Assembly (NCBI GenBank): GCA_963780865.1
Contig: CAWADT010000031.1
Location: forward strand, 35,417 to 99,416
Reading direction: 5' to 3'
Origin: FEN-1073 sp963780865
GTDB taxonomy: Bacteria > Chloroflexota > Anaerolineae > Anaerolineales > RBG-16-64-43
Length of the DNA stretch: 64,000 nt
Position numbers and translations under genes: made by a program. This document shows, piece by piece, positions 1-11,830 of this stretch. Every line of letters begins with the position of its first letter. Position 1 is the stretch's first letter. The notes beneath the pieces were generated by a model, which worked only from the letters and a program-made list of their open reading frames with translations, made no database searches and was not told the origin of the DNA.

Positions 1-730
1 ACGGGCACGATCCGCTCGCGCAGGGCGGAGAGGAGCAATTCGACGGCCGGACGTTCCGGCTTTGCCCAATGCGTCGGCGGCGGCCTGGCGGACATCGTCG
101 TTTGGGTCGTGGAGGGCGCGGGCGATCGGCTCGAGAGCGATGGGATCGCCGATCTCTCCCAGCGCCCGAAGGGCGGCCAGGCGCACGTCGCTCTCCTCGT
201 CGCCCATCGCCGCCAGGAGCGGTTCGACGGCGGGATCGCCGATCCGGGTGAACGCTTCCGTAACCTCGTTGCCGATGTACTTCCAGCCGGAATTCCTGAG
301 CAGGGCGATCATTGGCTGAATGGCGCGCGAATCGCCGATCTTGCCGAGCACTTCAACGGCCGCTCGGCAATCCGACCAGTTGCGATCCACGAGCTGCTCG
401 AGCAGCGGAGCGACGGCGGGCTGGCCGATCTCGCTGATCGGTTCCCAGACTTTTTTGGAAATCCAATAATACGTGCTGGCTTCATCTTTGCGCGGATGCC
501 ATTGAAGAAGATCGAGCGCCGCGGCGACCGAGCGGCGGACGTCTTTATCTTCATCCTTTAAGCGCGATGGTCAGGGGTTCGATCGCGACGGGGTCTTGCA
601 GGGCGCCCAGCGCCTCGGCGGCTGCCTTGCGGATGTTCCAGGCATCCCGATAGCCAAGGGCTTTTATCAGGCCTTGGACCTGGCGCGCGTCTTTCATCCG
701 TTCAATATTGGGGGGGCCGACATGGAACAT
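1..730 (-). CDS. HEAT-repeat protein (PBS-lyase HEAT type), 3' end outside window, two frame breaks
   Basis: The protein is built of roughly 30-residue helical repeats with the recurring pattern of A-x-x-A-L-G-x-(I/L)-x-D-P followed by a-(I/V)-x-P-L, typical of PBS-lyase/HEAT repeats that act as protein-binding scaffolds. Examples are RKAAAEALGALQDPVAIEPL near the N-terminus and LAALRALGEIGDPIALEPIA later. The start is taken at the ATG at 730, preceded by a GGAGAGG ribosome binding site. The frame is interrupted at about 553-555, where removing one base restores KDEDKDVRRSVAAALDLL, and again at about 55, where removing one base restores ERPAVELLLSALRERIV. Both breaks are single-base insertions in otherwise intact coding sequence, so a functional gene with sequence errors is likelier than a pseudogene. 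The gene runs off the window at position 1. Its partner is unknown. Confidence 0.8.
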
Positions 731-1089
731 GCTTCCCTCTCCTCGAGCCACGATCGACCTTGCCCGATGGTTTTTCCCCCGCTCCCGACGGGAGGAAAAT
801 CATCCCTCGCGGTCGAGGGGCAGGTCCGAACACAGAATAATACCAAGGAAAAATGCAAGGAGAAATAAGACTTTGCACCGTGGAATCTAACACATCGGCT
901 TGCTGGCTAAATATAGGAGAAAAGTCGCATGGAAAACGCCGCCGGATTTGGAGGCGCAGTGTACGGAGGTTCCCCAAAATCCTTGTCCGTGGATGCACGG
1001 AAGAACTTCCCTTTGGCAATGCAACGGAGGACCATAATGGACGCATGGAAAGACGCCACTATCTCGAGGAACAGCCGCGTCGGCCGGAC
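731..1089. other. Intergenic region between HEAT gene and ABC permease
   Basis: No convincing gene is seen. Open frames on both strands here have no family resemblance and no ribosome binding site. The region should hold the promoter of the leftward HEAT-repeat gene and the end of the leftward exporter transcript. A short GC-rich inverted segment lies around 772-815 (CCCTCGCGGTCGAGGGG core). Confidence 0.5.
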
Positions 1090-1928
1090 CTAGGAGACTA
1101 CCGTCGGGTATAGAAAAGTCCCGATCCAAACTAGAGCACCCGTGGCGATCGCAAGGATCACGATATCCCACCCGATTCCAAAGGTGCTCACCCATCCAGA
1201 GAGCATCAGGGCCCGCAGCGCATCCACTTCGTACGTCAGGGGATTGACGCGCGCCAGGACTTGCAGCCAACCCGGCATCAACGTAATCGGATAGATGGCG
1301 TTGCTCGCAAAAAAAAGGGGCATGGTCAGCACCTGGCCGATGCCCATGAATCGTTCGCGGGTTTTCACCAGGCAGGCGATGATCAGCGAAAAGGTGGAGA
1401 AGAAACACGACCCGAAGACGATGATCACCAGAACGCCGAGCAGCGCGAGCGGGTTCCAGTTGATCTTGACGCCCAGCAGCAAGCGCCAGCACATAGATGA
1501 TCACCGCCTGCGAGAAACTGCGCACGCTCGCCGAGAGCGCTTTGCCCAGCACCAACGCCGCGCGCGGCGTTGGACTAGCCAGGAACTTATGCACGATGCC
1601 CAGATCGCGCTCCCAGATAATGGCGATGCCGTAAAAGATGGAGACGAACAGGACGCTCTGGGCAAGGATGCCGGGCGCCATGTAATCGATGTAGGGAATG
1701 TTGCCGGTGGGAATGGCGCGGATCTTGGTGAATACCTGGCCGAACACCAGCAGCCAAAGCGCCGGCTGGACCGCGCGGGTGACGAGTTCCGTCGCATCGT
1801 GGCTCAGCTTGCGAACTTCCAGCTCGGCGATGACGAAGGTTTTATCGATGAAGCGGAACAGCTCGCCCGAAAAACGGGGCCGGACTAGCCCAGACGGCGC
1901 GCGACGCGCCGAGTTCTTGAGGTTTCAC
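1090..1928 (-). CDS. ABC-2 type (DrrB-like) exporter permease, two frame breaks
   Basis: This is the membrane half of an ABC exporter of the DrrB/ABC-2 family. About six hydrophobic segments are visible, and the C-terminal part contains the usual ABC-2 stretch FFASNAIYPITLMPGWLQ followed by NPLTYEVDALR. The best start is a GTG at 1928, 43 nt inside the 3' end of the ATPase gene, suggesting translational coupling. Two single-base insertions interrupt the frame: one in the run of five A/T bases at 1870-1874 and one near 1481, where ...YVLAL must be joined to LLGVKINWNPLALLGVL. Both halves are otherwise intact, so a sequence error is the likely cause. Its partners are the ATPase and MarR regulator immediately upstream. 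The substrate is unknown; by family it would be a drug or hydrophobic molecule. Confidence 0.8.
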
Positions 1929-2682
1929 GAAAGCTTCCTCCGGTTTCAATTTGATCTCCGGTGAAACGAATGAAGACGTCGTCCAAGGTTGCGGCAGGCG
2001 TGCCGAGCGCGGCTTTTAGATCTGCCGGGACTCCCACGGCAACCACCTTGCTGTGATGCATGATGGCAACGCGGCTGCAGAGCCGGTCGGCTTCCTCCAT
2101 CAGATGGGTGGTAAGCAGAATCGTGGTCCCGTAATCGGTGCGTAACTGCTCAATCAGCCGCCAGACCGTCTGCCGCGCCACCGGATCGAGCCCAGTGGTC
2201 GGTTCATCTAAAAAGAGAATCTTCGGGCGGTGCAGCATCGATTGCGCCACTTCCAAACGGCGGATCATCCCGCCGGAATAATCGCGCACCATCTTATCGG
2301 CCGAATCGGCCAGTCCCATGAACTCGAGCGCATCGTTCACGCGCAATTTCAACTCGCGCCTCGGAATGTCATATAACTTGCCCATGATGGCCAGGTTTTC
2401 ATACCCGGTCAACGTGCCGTCGGCCGAAAGCATCTGCGGTACGTAACCGATCACCCGGCGAACATTACCCGGGCGTTTGAGTAAATCGAATCCGGCGATC
2501 ACCGCATCGCCGGAAGTGGGCGGGAGCAGGGTTGTGAGCATCTTGATCGTGGTGGTTTTCCCCGCGCCGTTGGGGCCCAGCAATCCGAAAATTTCACCCG
2601 GCTGGATCGCCAGGCAAAGTGAATCCACGGCGGTCATTTTTCCGAACTTCCGTGTAAGCGAGCGGGTTTCGAGAATAGACAT
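1885..2682 (-). CDS. ABC transporter ATP-binding protein, DrrA-like
   Basis: This ATPase of about 265 residues powers the adjacent ABC-2 permease. Motifs in order are Walker A GPNGAGKTT (about residues 36-44), the signature YSGGMIRRLEVAQ, Walker B ILFLDEPTTGLD and the switch histidine in LLTTHLMEEAD. The C-terminal segment containing LDDVFIRFTG is typical of the daunorubicin-resistance (DrrA/CcmA) ATPase class. The ATG at 2682 is chosen because family similarity begins at SILETRSLTRKFG; an open frame continues upstream but overlaps the marR coding sequence. The operon order is marR, ATPase, permease, all leftward and nearly contiguous, so expression is probably controlled by the MarR protein. 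Confidence 0.92.
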   Translation of the reverse strand: MSILETRSLTRKFGKMTAVDSLCLAIQPGEIFGLLGPNGAGKTTTIKMLTTLLPPTSGDAVIAGFDLLKRPGNVRRVIGYVPQMLSADGTLTGYENLAIMGKLYDIPRRELKLRVNDALEFMGLADSADKMVRDYSGGMIRRLEVAQSMLHRPKILFLDEPTTGLDPVARQTVWRLIEQLRTDYGTTILLTTHLMEEADRLCSRVAIMHHSKVVAVGVPADLKAALGTPAATLDDVFIRFTGDQIETGGSFRETSRTRRVARRLG

Positions 2683-2686
2683 GGTT

Positions 2687-3151
2687 TCACCGATTTTCGC
2701 CGGCGGAGCCCGAAGGGCCGGGCCGGAAAAGTTTATCCAGGGTTTGCAGCGCGGCGGACAGGTGCGAACGGTCCGTTGTGGAGAGGATGGCGATTTTTTC
2801 CGCCAGCGCGTCTGCGGTTTCACTCCGAACCTTGTCCACCAGGGCGGTGCCCTTCGCGGTAAGCCGCAGAGCCACCCGCCGCCGGTCGGTTTTGGAATCT
2901 GGACGGTCCACCAATCCGCGCGCCACCAGACCCTGGACCATCTTGGAAACCGTCGGACAGGTCAGCCCAAGATGGTCCGCCACGGCTTTGAGGGGCGCGC
3001 CGGAATTCCCCTTGAGGAATAAAAGCGCGCGGAAAGCGGGGATGGGCAAATCCGCACCCCGACGGCGGCGCATCTCGGCCCGGATGGCGCGCATGGCGAG
3101 TGGTACGGCGTCCAACAAAGTCCGCGAGACGGATTCCGGATCAGATTCCAT
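2687..3151 (-). CDS. MarR-family transcriptional regulator
   Basis: This is a 154-residue winged-helix regulator. The recognition region AVADHLGLTCPTVSKMVQGL is followed by the MarR wing with the conserved D-x-R-D/R motif, here DSKTDRRRVALRLTAKG. Such proteins usually repress their own operon and release DNA on binding a small aromatic ligand. The gene is the first of a three-gene unit with an ABC exporter, four bases ahead of the ATPase start, which fits ligand-induced efflux. A perfect 6-1-6 inverted repeat lies immediately upstream of the start codon and is the obvious operator candidate. The ligand is unknown. Confidence 0.9.
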   Translation of the reverse strand: MESDPESVSRTLLDAVPLAMRAIRAEMRRRRGADLPIPAFRALLFLKGNSGAPLKAVADHLGLTCPTVSKMVQGLVARGLVDRPDSKTDRRRVALRLTAKGTALVDKVRSETADALAEKIAILSTTDRSHLSAALQTLDKLFRPGPSGSAGENR

Positions 3152-3156
3152 AATAT

Positions 3157-3169
3157 TTAGATAATCTAA
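3157..3169. promoter_or_regulatory. Putative MarR operator, 6-1-6 inverted repeat
   Basis: TTAGAT-A-ATCTAA is a perfect inverted repeat ending 6 bp before the marR start codon. An imperfect half-site-like sequence (TTATAAGATAA) follows just upstream in the transcript direction. The position is right for autorepression. Binding is inferred, not shown. Confidence 0.55.
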
Positions 3170-3450
3170 TTATAAGATAAACTAAACAATTGGTCAACCC
3201 GGCGGAACAATGCCACGCAAGCCCCTCGCGGAGTGTGCTCGGCCGCGCCGGGCTCCGTCGGATTCATCGAAAGATAACTCCCCCCTAACGATCGGGTTAC
3301 GGTGCGGCTCGCAATCAGCACTCGGGCGGACGCGGGGCGAGTGCCTATTAGGGGATTTTGATCCATGGGCTCGCCGGTCGTTGGTGGTTGGAAGCGATCG
3401 ATTTCGAAGCGAAATTCGGTATATGAAACATGTAATAAATAGGCCTAAAT
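3170..3450. other. Divergent intergenic region between marR and gyrA
   Basis: This is the spacer between the leftward marR operon and rightward gyrA. It should contain the marR promoter. The short open frames inside it lack ribosome binding sites and family resemblance. No RNA structure was recognised. Confidence 0.5.
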
Positions 3451-3459
3451 TGGTATAAT
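3451..3459 (+). promoter_or_regulatory. Extended -10 promoter of gyrA, probably leaderless
   Basis: TGGTATAAT is a perfect extended -10 element (TGn-TATAAT). Only 6 nt separate it from the ATG at 3466, so initiation would fall at or within a base or two of the start codon. No Shine-Dalgarno sequence is present. A leaderless transcript is inferred. Confidence 0.6.
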
Positions 3460-3465
3460 TCCCCC

Positions 3466-6026
3466 ATGCCCGATAAGAAGGAAAAAGAACAAACCGCCCA
3501 ATAACCAGGGCCGGGTCCATGGTGTGGATATCGACGAACAGGTCCGCCACGCCTACCTCGATTACGCCATGAGCGTGATCGTCGCGCGGGCCCTGCCGGA
3601 CGCGCGCGACGGACTCAAACCCGTGCACCGCCGGATCCTGTTCGGCATGCACGACATGGGAATCCGCGCCGGCAGCTCCTACAAGAAGAGCGCCCGCATC
3701 GTCGGAGAGGTGCTGGGGAAATACCATCCCCACGGGGATATGGCCGTCTACGATGCGATGGCCCGCATGGCGCAGGATTTTTCGATGCGCTACATGCTCG
3801 TGGACGGGCAGGGCAACTTCGGCTCGATCGACGGCGACGCTCCGGCGGCGATGCGTTACACCGAAGCCCGCCTCAATAAGATGGCCGAGGAAATGCTGCT
3901 CGACATCGACAAAGAAACCGTCGACTTTACGGACAATTTCGACGGATCGCTAAAGGAACCGCTGGTCCTGCCGGCGCGGCTGCCCAACCTGCTGCTCAAC
4001 GGATCTTCCGGCATCGCCGTCGGGATGGCCACCAACATCCCGCCCCACAACCTGATCGAGCTTGCCTCCGCCATCCGGTACCTGATCGACCGCTACGACG
4101 AGATGGACGAGGTGACGGTCGAGGACCTGATGCAATTCGTCCGCGGGCCGGATTTCCCCACCGGCGGGATCATCATCGGGATGGAAGGGATCCTCTCGGC
4201 CTACGGCACCGGGCGGGGGCGGATCGTCGTGCGCGGCAAGGCCCAGATCGAGGAGATGTCCGGCGGGCGGTTCCGCATCCGCATCACCGAAATCCCTTAC
4301 CAGGTGAATAAGACCGCGCTGATCGAACGGATCGCGGAACTCGTGCGCGAGGGGCGCATCGACGGCGTGGCCGACCTGCGCGACGAAAGCGACCGGCGCG
4401 GGATGAGCATCGTGATCGAGCTCAAACGCGGCGCAGCGCCCAAACCCATCCTCAACCAGCTGTACAAATACACCGCGCTGCAGAGCACCTTCGGCGCGCA
4501 GATCCTGGCGCTGGTGGAAGGCGAGCCGCGGACTGCTCTCGCTCAAACGCGCGCTGCAGATCTACATCGAGCACCGCCAGAACGTCATCACCCGGCGTTC
4601 GAAATTCGAACTGGAGCGGGCCAAAGCCCGCGCCCACATCCTCGAGGGACTGCTGATCGCGCTGAACCAATCTCGACGCGGTGATCAAGACCATCCGCGA
4701 ATCCAAGGACGCCGATCAGGCCAAGGAACGGCTGATGAGCGGCTTCAAACTCAGCGATCTCCAGGCCCAGGCCATCCTCGATATGCAGCTCCGGCGGCTG
4801 GCCGCGCTGGAACGCCAGAAGATCGAGGACGAACACAAGGAAGTGCTCAAGACGATCGCTTTTCTGGAGGATCTTCTGGCTCATCCGAAAAAAATCCTCA
4901 CGCTGATCCAGGGTGATCTCGACCGATCTGGCGGCGAAATACGGCGATCCGCGCCGGACGGTGATCGCCGGCGGGGAGACCGAGGAATTGCGCGAGGAGG
5001 ATCTGGTGCGCGACGAGCCGGTGCTGGTGACCATCACCCAGCGCGGGTACATCAAACGCGTGGCGGCGCGGGTCTACCGCACCCAGGCCCGGGGCGGCAA
5101 GGGAGTGACCGGCTCCGAACTGCGCGAAGAGGACGAAGTGGAACTGATCTTCCCGGCCCGCACGCTGAATACGATCCTGTTCTTCAGCAACCGCGGCAAG
5201 GTCTATAGCGAGAAGACGCACCGCATTCCGGAGGCCGACCGCAACGACCGCGGCAGTCCGGTGGCCAACGTCCTTGCGGTGGGCGCCGGCGAGAAGGTGA
5301 CCGCCGCGGTGGCGGTTCCCTCGTTCGCGGCGGGCGCCTTCTGCACGATGGTCACCCGGCGCGGCAAGATCAAGCGAGTCTCGCTGAAGGAATTCGAATC
5401 GGTGCGGCCTTCGGGGCTCGTGGCGATCACGCTCGACGAAGGCGACGAACTGGATTGGGTGCGCGCCACGACCGGCAAACAGGAAGTCATTTTGGTCACC
5501 GAACACGGCCAGGCGCTGCGGTTCTCGGAAACGAAGGTGCGCTCGATGGGCCGGCCGGCCGCCGGGGTGACGGGTATCCGGCTCAAGGAAGGGCGATGCG
5601 GTCACCAGCGCCGAAGTGGTCGATCCGGGCAGCGATTTGCTGGTGGTTACCGCTAACGGGTACGGGAAGCGAACGCCGCTGAAGGAATACACCCCCAAGG
5701 GCCGGGCCACCGGAGGGATCGCCACCATCGCGCAAAAAACGATTGGCGTCACCGGGCCGATCGCCGCGGCGCGCGTCGTGCGCGACGGAGACGACCTGAC
5801 CATCATCACCTCGGGCGGCATGGCGATGCGGACCGAGGTCAAAGAAATCCGGCAAGCGGGACGGGCGACGATGGGAACGCACGTGATTCATCTCAAGGAA
5901 GGGGATTCGGTGGCGTCGATCGCGCGCATCGCGGCGGAGGATTTGCCGGAAGAGGAAGGCAAGGCCGACGAGAAGGGGGCCGCCGCATCAGACGCGGCCG
6001 GACCACCCGCGGAGAAAACCCAATAG
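3466..6026 (+). CDS. gyrA: DNA gyrase subunit A, five single-base frame breaks
   Basis: GyrA is the DNA-cleaving subunit of gyrase, about 851 residues when the frame is repaired. Visible landmarks are the N-terminal ARALPDARDGLKPVHRRIL, the catalytic tyrosine in AAMRYTEARL, and the GyrA-box-like QARGGKG in the C-terminal beta-pinwheel, which favours GyrA over ParC. The tail is acidic and Ala-rich. The reading frame is broken by single extra bases at about 3495, 4532, 4666, 4921 and 5592. On each side of every break the protein matches GyrA closely, with no other decay. An essential gene with five independent insertions and no substitutions points to sequencing or assembly error. The ATG at 3466 (MPDKKEKEQ) gives a start before the first break; a GTG at 3524 is the alternative if that part is not translated. 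A strong terminator follows. Confidence 0.93.
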
Positions 6027-6040
6027 GGAATATATGAAAA

Positions 6041-6080
6041 AAAGACCTCCTGGAGTAGATGCTCTCAGGAGGTCTTTTTT
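6041..6080 (+). terminator. Intrinsic terminator of gyrA
   Basis: AAAGACCTCCTG pairs with CAGGAGGTCTTT around a 13-nt loop and is followed by a run of T. It lies 15 nt after the gyrA stop codon. Confidence 0.9.
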
Positions 6081-6166
6081 CAAGGATATGCTTTGGAACG
6101 CTGGCGGATTTTTATTTCTCCGGGAACGCCTTGAAGTAAAGGTCTGTTTTTATGAACGATTAGGGG

Positions 6167-6194
6167 GTATTAAAAACCGCCCCGAAGGGCGGTT
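6167..6194 (-). terminator. Intrinsic terminator of the lipoprotein gene
   Basis: Read on the minus strand, AACCGCCC-TTCG-GGGCGGTT forms an 8-bp stem with a stable UUCG tetraloop, followed by TTTAATACC. It lies 30 nt beyond the stop codon of the leftward lipoprotein gene. Confidence 0.88.
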
Positions 6195-6224
6195 CCTAAT
6201 TGTGACCAAAGCGATGGTTGAGCT

Positions 6225-7121
6225 TTAGGGGCACTTAATAATCGACAGGTTCGTGTATACCTGGGTCCGGTACAACGCTGTGCCGGATTTGTCGATCGCG
6301 ACGAATTGGTACCAAACTTGCGCCGGGACCCAAGGCACGGGCAGGGCGATGTGGCGCGTTGTGAATAGGATATAGAACTTGCCGGGTCCGTTCGGACCCA
6401 GGGCCAGGCCCTTGGTCCACGGCTGAAATTCCGTTCCATCCATGTTCCCGATTTTAAAGAACAACAACACACTGTAAACCGAGCCGGCCGGCGAGACGGT
6501 GGCGGTGGCCATGTTGGTTGTGGTCCCGCAGGGCGCATCGGCAACGTACATCTGGGTGTAGGACAGGTAGGCCTCCAGAGTGATGCCGTAATTGGTCGTT
6601 GCGGTGGGTTCGGAGGTGCTCATGACCGGCGTTTGAGTTTTTGTCACGGTGGGGATGAGTTGCGTCGACGCCGTAGTAGCCGACGCTTGCTGCGTGGGGG
6701 TTGGCGATATTTCGGGCGCCGTGCCTTCCGAGATATTCACCTCGAGGGACGAGAACGCGCCCCACGTTCCGGCGGTATTCTGGCCGTGCGCCTGCAAAAC
6801 GTATTTCCCCGCAGCGGATGGCTGCCATGCGTACTGGATTACCACCGCCGGTCGGGTGGAATCCGGGCTTTTGATCGTCGCGGCCAATTCGCCGTTGACC
6901 AGGATTTCGACCTGCGCGGTTCCGAGCGGATCTTCCGAAAGCAGGATCACCTGCACCGGCCCGAGGGGAAGCGCGGCACCCGCGGCGGGAGCGGAGAACG
7001 ACACTCGCGGTCCCGGATTGACCGTTGGCGACTGGGTTCCCTTGAGCGGAACGGCGGAAGCGCAGGCGCCAAGGGCAAGAAAGAAGACAGCCGAAAATAA
7101 CGGAATAAATAATCGCTTCAT
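6225..7121 (-). CDS. Secreted lipoprotein with Ig-like domain and Thr/Pro-rich linker
   Basis: The predicted protein has 298 residues. It starts with a lipoprotein signal peptide, MKRLFIPLFSAVFFLALGAC, with lipobox LGAC and the modified cysteine at residue 20. Residues of about 35-130 look like a bacterial Ig-like domain (SFSAPAAGAALPLGPVQV, followed by a carbohydrate-surface-type SPDSTRPAVVIQYAWQPS strand pattern). A Thr/Ser/Pro-rich linker of about 45 residues follows, then a C-terminal domain of unknown family with two cysteines that could form a disulfide. The ATG at 7121 is preceded by GGAGAA. The gene stands alone with its own terminator. It probably acts outside the membrane. No enzymatic motif is visible. 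Confidence 0.75.
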   Translation of the reverse strand: MKRLFIPLFSAVFFLALGACASAVPLKGTQSPTVNPGPRVSFSAPAAGAALPLGPVQVILLSEDPLGTAQVEILVNGELAATIKSPDSTRPAVVIQYAWQPSAAGKYVLQAHGQNTAGTWGAFSSLEVNISEGTAPEISPTPTQQASATTASTQLIPTVTKTQTPVMSTSEPTATTNYGITLEAYLSYTQMYVADAPCGTTTNMATATVSPAGSVYSVLLFFKIGNMDGTEFQPWTKGLALGPNGPGKFYILFTTRHIALPVPWVPAQVWYQFVAIDKSGTALYRTQVYTNLSIIKCP

Positions 7122-7194
7122 AGGATATTCTCCTAACCCTCTATTATATGGTAAGTTGGAAAAAAGGACACTTGGGCAGAGAAATCCATCGGAG

Positions 7195-7230
7195 TATGTC
7201 ATTCCGAGGGGTGAAACCCCGAGGAATCGG
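7195..7230 (-). repeat. Dispersed repeat, inverted copy of the 8.8-9.0 kb repeat
   Basis: GTCATTCCGAGGGGT followed by GAAACCCCGAGGAATCG is itself palindromic and matches, in opposite orientation, the copies at 8821-8855 and 8982-9016. It sits in the short gap between the lipoprotein gene and the PadR-linked membrane gene. Confidence 0.8.
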
Positions 7231-7350
7231 TGAGTGGGGGTGAGAAATCAGGATTTCAAGAGAAGCGGTCAAATCTCTTCAAGTTACCAATTCCTCCACT
7301 TGTACGATCGGCCTCGCCCCGTCTCAACCGACGGCTGATCGGGGAGGCGA

Positions 7351-8238
7351 TTAATCGCTTGTCGACCATCCGATGGATCGCATCCGTGGCAATCGATCCA
7401 GGAGGATACCCCACAGGATGCCGATAATCACCCCGTAGAGCAAATTATTGGCCACCCAGTAAATGAATATCCATAAATTAACGGATAAGATTTTTGTATC
7501 GACAATTCGATCCATTCCTTGATTATAAACAAAGGACATTGCGGCACGATTGCTCCAAAACCCAATAGTAAAAATCAGACTGCTCGCCAAGCCAATAACG
7601 ATTCCCGTTTTCCATCCCTTCCAAAGAAGACCTACGAGCATTCCGAAGCAAAACCCATAAATGGGGGATGCAGTATAAAGTAAGAGCTGGCCCCACCCCT
7701 TGTCTATCCAAGGATTTGGGAACCCCAGAACCTCTGGATTGAGTAAAACCCTTGGCGCCAAATACGCCAATCCGCAGATTGCCATCATCGCCGTTTTGTT
7801 CTTGATCGAAAGAACATAGCTGATAGATCCGCCGATAAGAATTCCAAAAAGAATTCCGCCTATTATTAACTGCAATATCATGATTTCCATTGGCTGCGCA
7901 GGGGAATTATTATAGAATACCAAAACTGTTCCCGACTGGATACCTAACAAGAAATGCAGAGAGATAAACCCAAAGAGGGAAGCAGAAATAACTTGACGCG
8001 TCGATTTCATAAGCTCGCCTCCGTTTACCGAGGAATACTCGCGTAATAAACATACCGGTAAATATACAAATTCCCTTAGGAGGCATTGGATGGCATGCCA
8101 GTTACCGGAGGCACCCGAATCCTCCAAGATATCCAAGAAAACGGATTTCATTTCTTCGGAATATTTTTCTTGAAATTCCTTCGGATACAACCTGGAAAGA
8201 CCCGAAAAGATCAAATAGAAGAATGCCTTGAGATTCAT
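7351..8238 (-). CDS. Membrane protein coupled to a PadR regulator
   Basis: The protein has 295 residues. The N-terminal SRLYPKEFQEKYSEEMKSVF matches the short motif (LYP..F...Y..EM) that opens many proteins encoded after PadR regulators, including the permease class of ABC exporters. About six hydrophobic helices follow between residues 85 and 285. No transporter motif was recognised, so the function is unknown. Its ATG overlaps the padR stop codon (ATGA), giving translational coupling. The usual role of such pairs is a membrane stress or efflux response under PadR control. Codon use is AT-richer than in neighbouring genes, which may indicate a different origin. Confidence 0.75.
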   Translation of the reverse strand: MNLKAFFYLIFSGLSRLYPKEFQEKYSEEMKSVFLDILEDSGASGNWHAIQCLLREFVYLPVCLLREYSSVNGGELMKSTRQVISASLFGFISLHFLLGIQSGTVLVFYNNSPAQPMEIMILQLIIGGILFGILIGGSISYVLSIKNKTAMMAICGLAYLAPRVLLNPEVLGFPNPWIDKGWGQLLLYTASPIYGFCFGMLVGLLWKGWKTGIVIGLASSLIFTIGFWSNRAAMSFVYNQGMDRIVDTKILSVNLWIFIYWVANNLLYGVIIGILWGILLDRLPRMRSIGWSTSD

Positions 8239-8576
8239 AATCCCCCTTTGGATTGATAATCCTTCACCAGGACGGATAATTCCTGAATGCGTTGGATTTC
8301 CCTTTTTAATCTCGCGAATCCGCCCTTTGTCAATTTATAATATTTTCTATCCCTGTCATCGTCCTTTTTACCGGCTTTCTCCAACTGTTCGATCCAACCC
8401 AATTGGACAAGCCTTTTAATCGCTCCATACAAAGTTCCGGCGGCCATAGTGATTCGCCCATCGCTTAACCTTTGGACTTCCTTAAGGATGGAATAACCGT
8501 GCCGCGGGGAGGCGGTTAAGCTGAACAGAATAAAGAACGTCGTTTCAGTTAAGGGAAGAGGATTTTCAGCCATCAT
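8235..8576 (-). CDS. PadR-family transcriptional regulator
   Basis: This is a 113-residue PadR protein. The winged helix contains the conserved PRHGYSILKEV and AAGTLYGAIKRLVQLGWIEQ segments, followed by RKYYKLTKGG, the PadR wing. Two start ATGs are adjacent (8576 and 8573); an AGGAG site lies about 10 nt upstream. PadR proteins act as ligand- or stress-responsive repressors of neighbouring membrane genes. The next gene overlaps by four bases. A perfect 9-3-9 inverted repeat just upstream is a likely operator. Confidence 0.92.
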   Translation of the reverse strand: MMAENPLPLTETTFFILFSLTASPRHGYSILKEVQRLSDGRITMAAGTLYGAIKRLVQLGWIEQLEKAGKKDDDRDRKYYKLTKGGFARLKREIQRIQELSVLVKDYQSKGGL

Positions 8577-8591
8577 GGGAAAACGCTCCTG

Positions 8592-8612
8592 ATATATAGC
8601 TAGGCTATATAT
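8592..8612. promoter_or_regulatory. Putative PadR operator, perfect 9-3-9 inverted repeat
   Basis: ATATATAGC-TAG-GCTATATAT lies 16 nt upstream of the padR start. A further ACTATATAAC follows at about 8617-8627 and may be part of the promoter. The AT-rich dyad over the transcription start region fits autorepression. Confidence 0.65.
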
Positions 8613-8748
8613 AGAGACACTATATAACTCGATCGGCGATTTGTCAATACCCTGCCGGTATTATAGAAAGAATGCGGCGGTTCTCCAGGAGTTCCGGCTC
8701 CAAAATTCCATACTCAAGATGGCATTCCGAAGCTTGGGGATCTTCCCG

Positions 8749-9060
8749 GACGAGGAATCGGTAATGCATGGGAGCGCCAAAACAACCTTCTGAAATCCCG
8801 AAAAGGGAATTTTTAGTCACCGATTCCTCGGGGTTTTACCCCTCGGAATGACATACTCCAGGAGTCATTCGGACCCCGGCGGGGTCTCGGGGCGAGGAGC
8901 CCAGCAGGGCGACGAGGAATCGGCGGCGCACGGAGGGAATAAAACAACCTTCTGAAATCCGGATTTGGAATTCTGAGTCATCGATTCCTCGGGGTTTTAC
9001 CCCTCGGAATGACATACGTCAGGTGTCTTCTTAGGAGCCCGGCAGGGTGACGAGGAATCG
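8749..9060. repeat. Tandem repeat of about 150-160 bp units, with dispersed palindromic core
   Basis: Two and a part copies of a unit run GACGAGGAATCG, then AACAACCTTCTGAAATCC, then a palindrome GATTCCTCGGGGTTTTACCC followed by CTCGGAATGACATA. The palindrome copies lie at 8821-8855 and 8982-9016, 161 bp apart. A third, inverted copy lies at 7195-7230. The 8640-9090 interval contains no gene and is mostly this repeat. Confidence 0.8.
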
Positions 9061-9091
9061 ATAGCGATCGGAATGACATCCAAAGATTGCA

Positions 9092-9121
9092 TTGAACATC
9101 GACCGAAATACTTGCTATAAT
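9092..9121 (+). promoter_or_regulatory. Promoter of acnA
   Basis: TTGAAC (9092-9097), an 18-nt spacer and TATAAT (9116-9121), the latter preceded by TGC to make an extended -10. It gives a leader of about 25 nt carrying a GGAG ribosome binding site before the ATG at 9153. Confidence 0.65.
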
Positions 9122-9152
9122 CCGCCGGAATATCCCACAGCGGAGAAACCCT

Positions 9153-11828
<2,676 letters not shown>

Positions 11829-11830
11829 GC

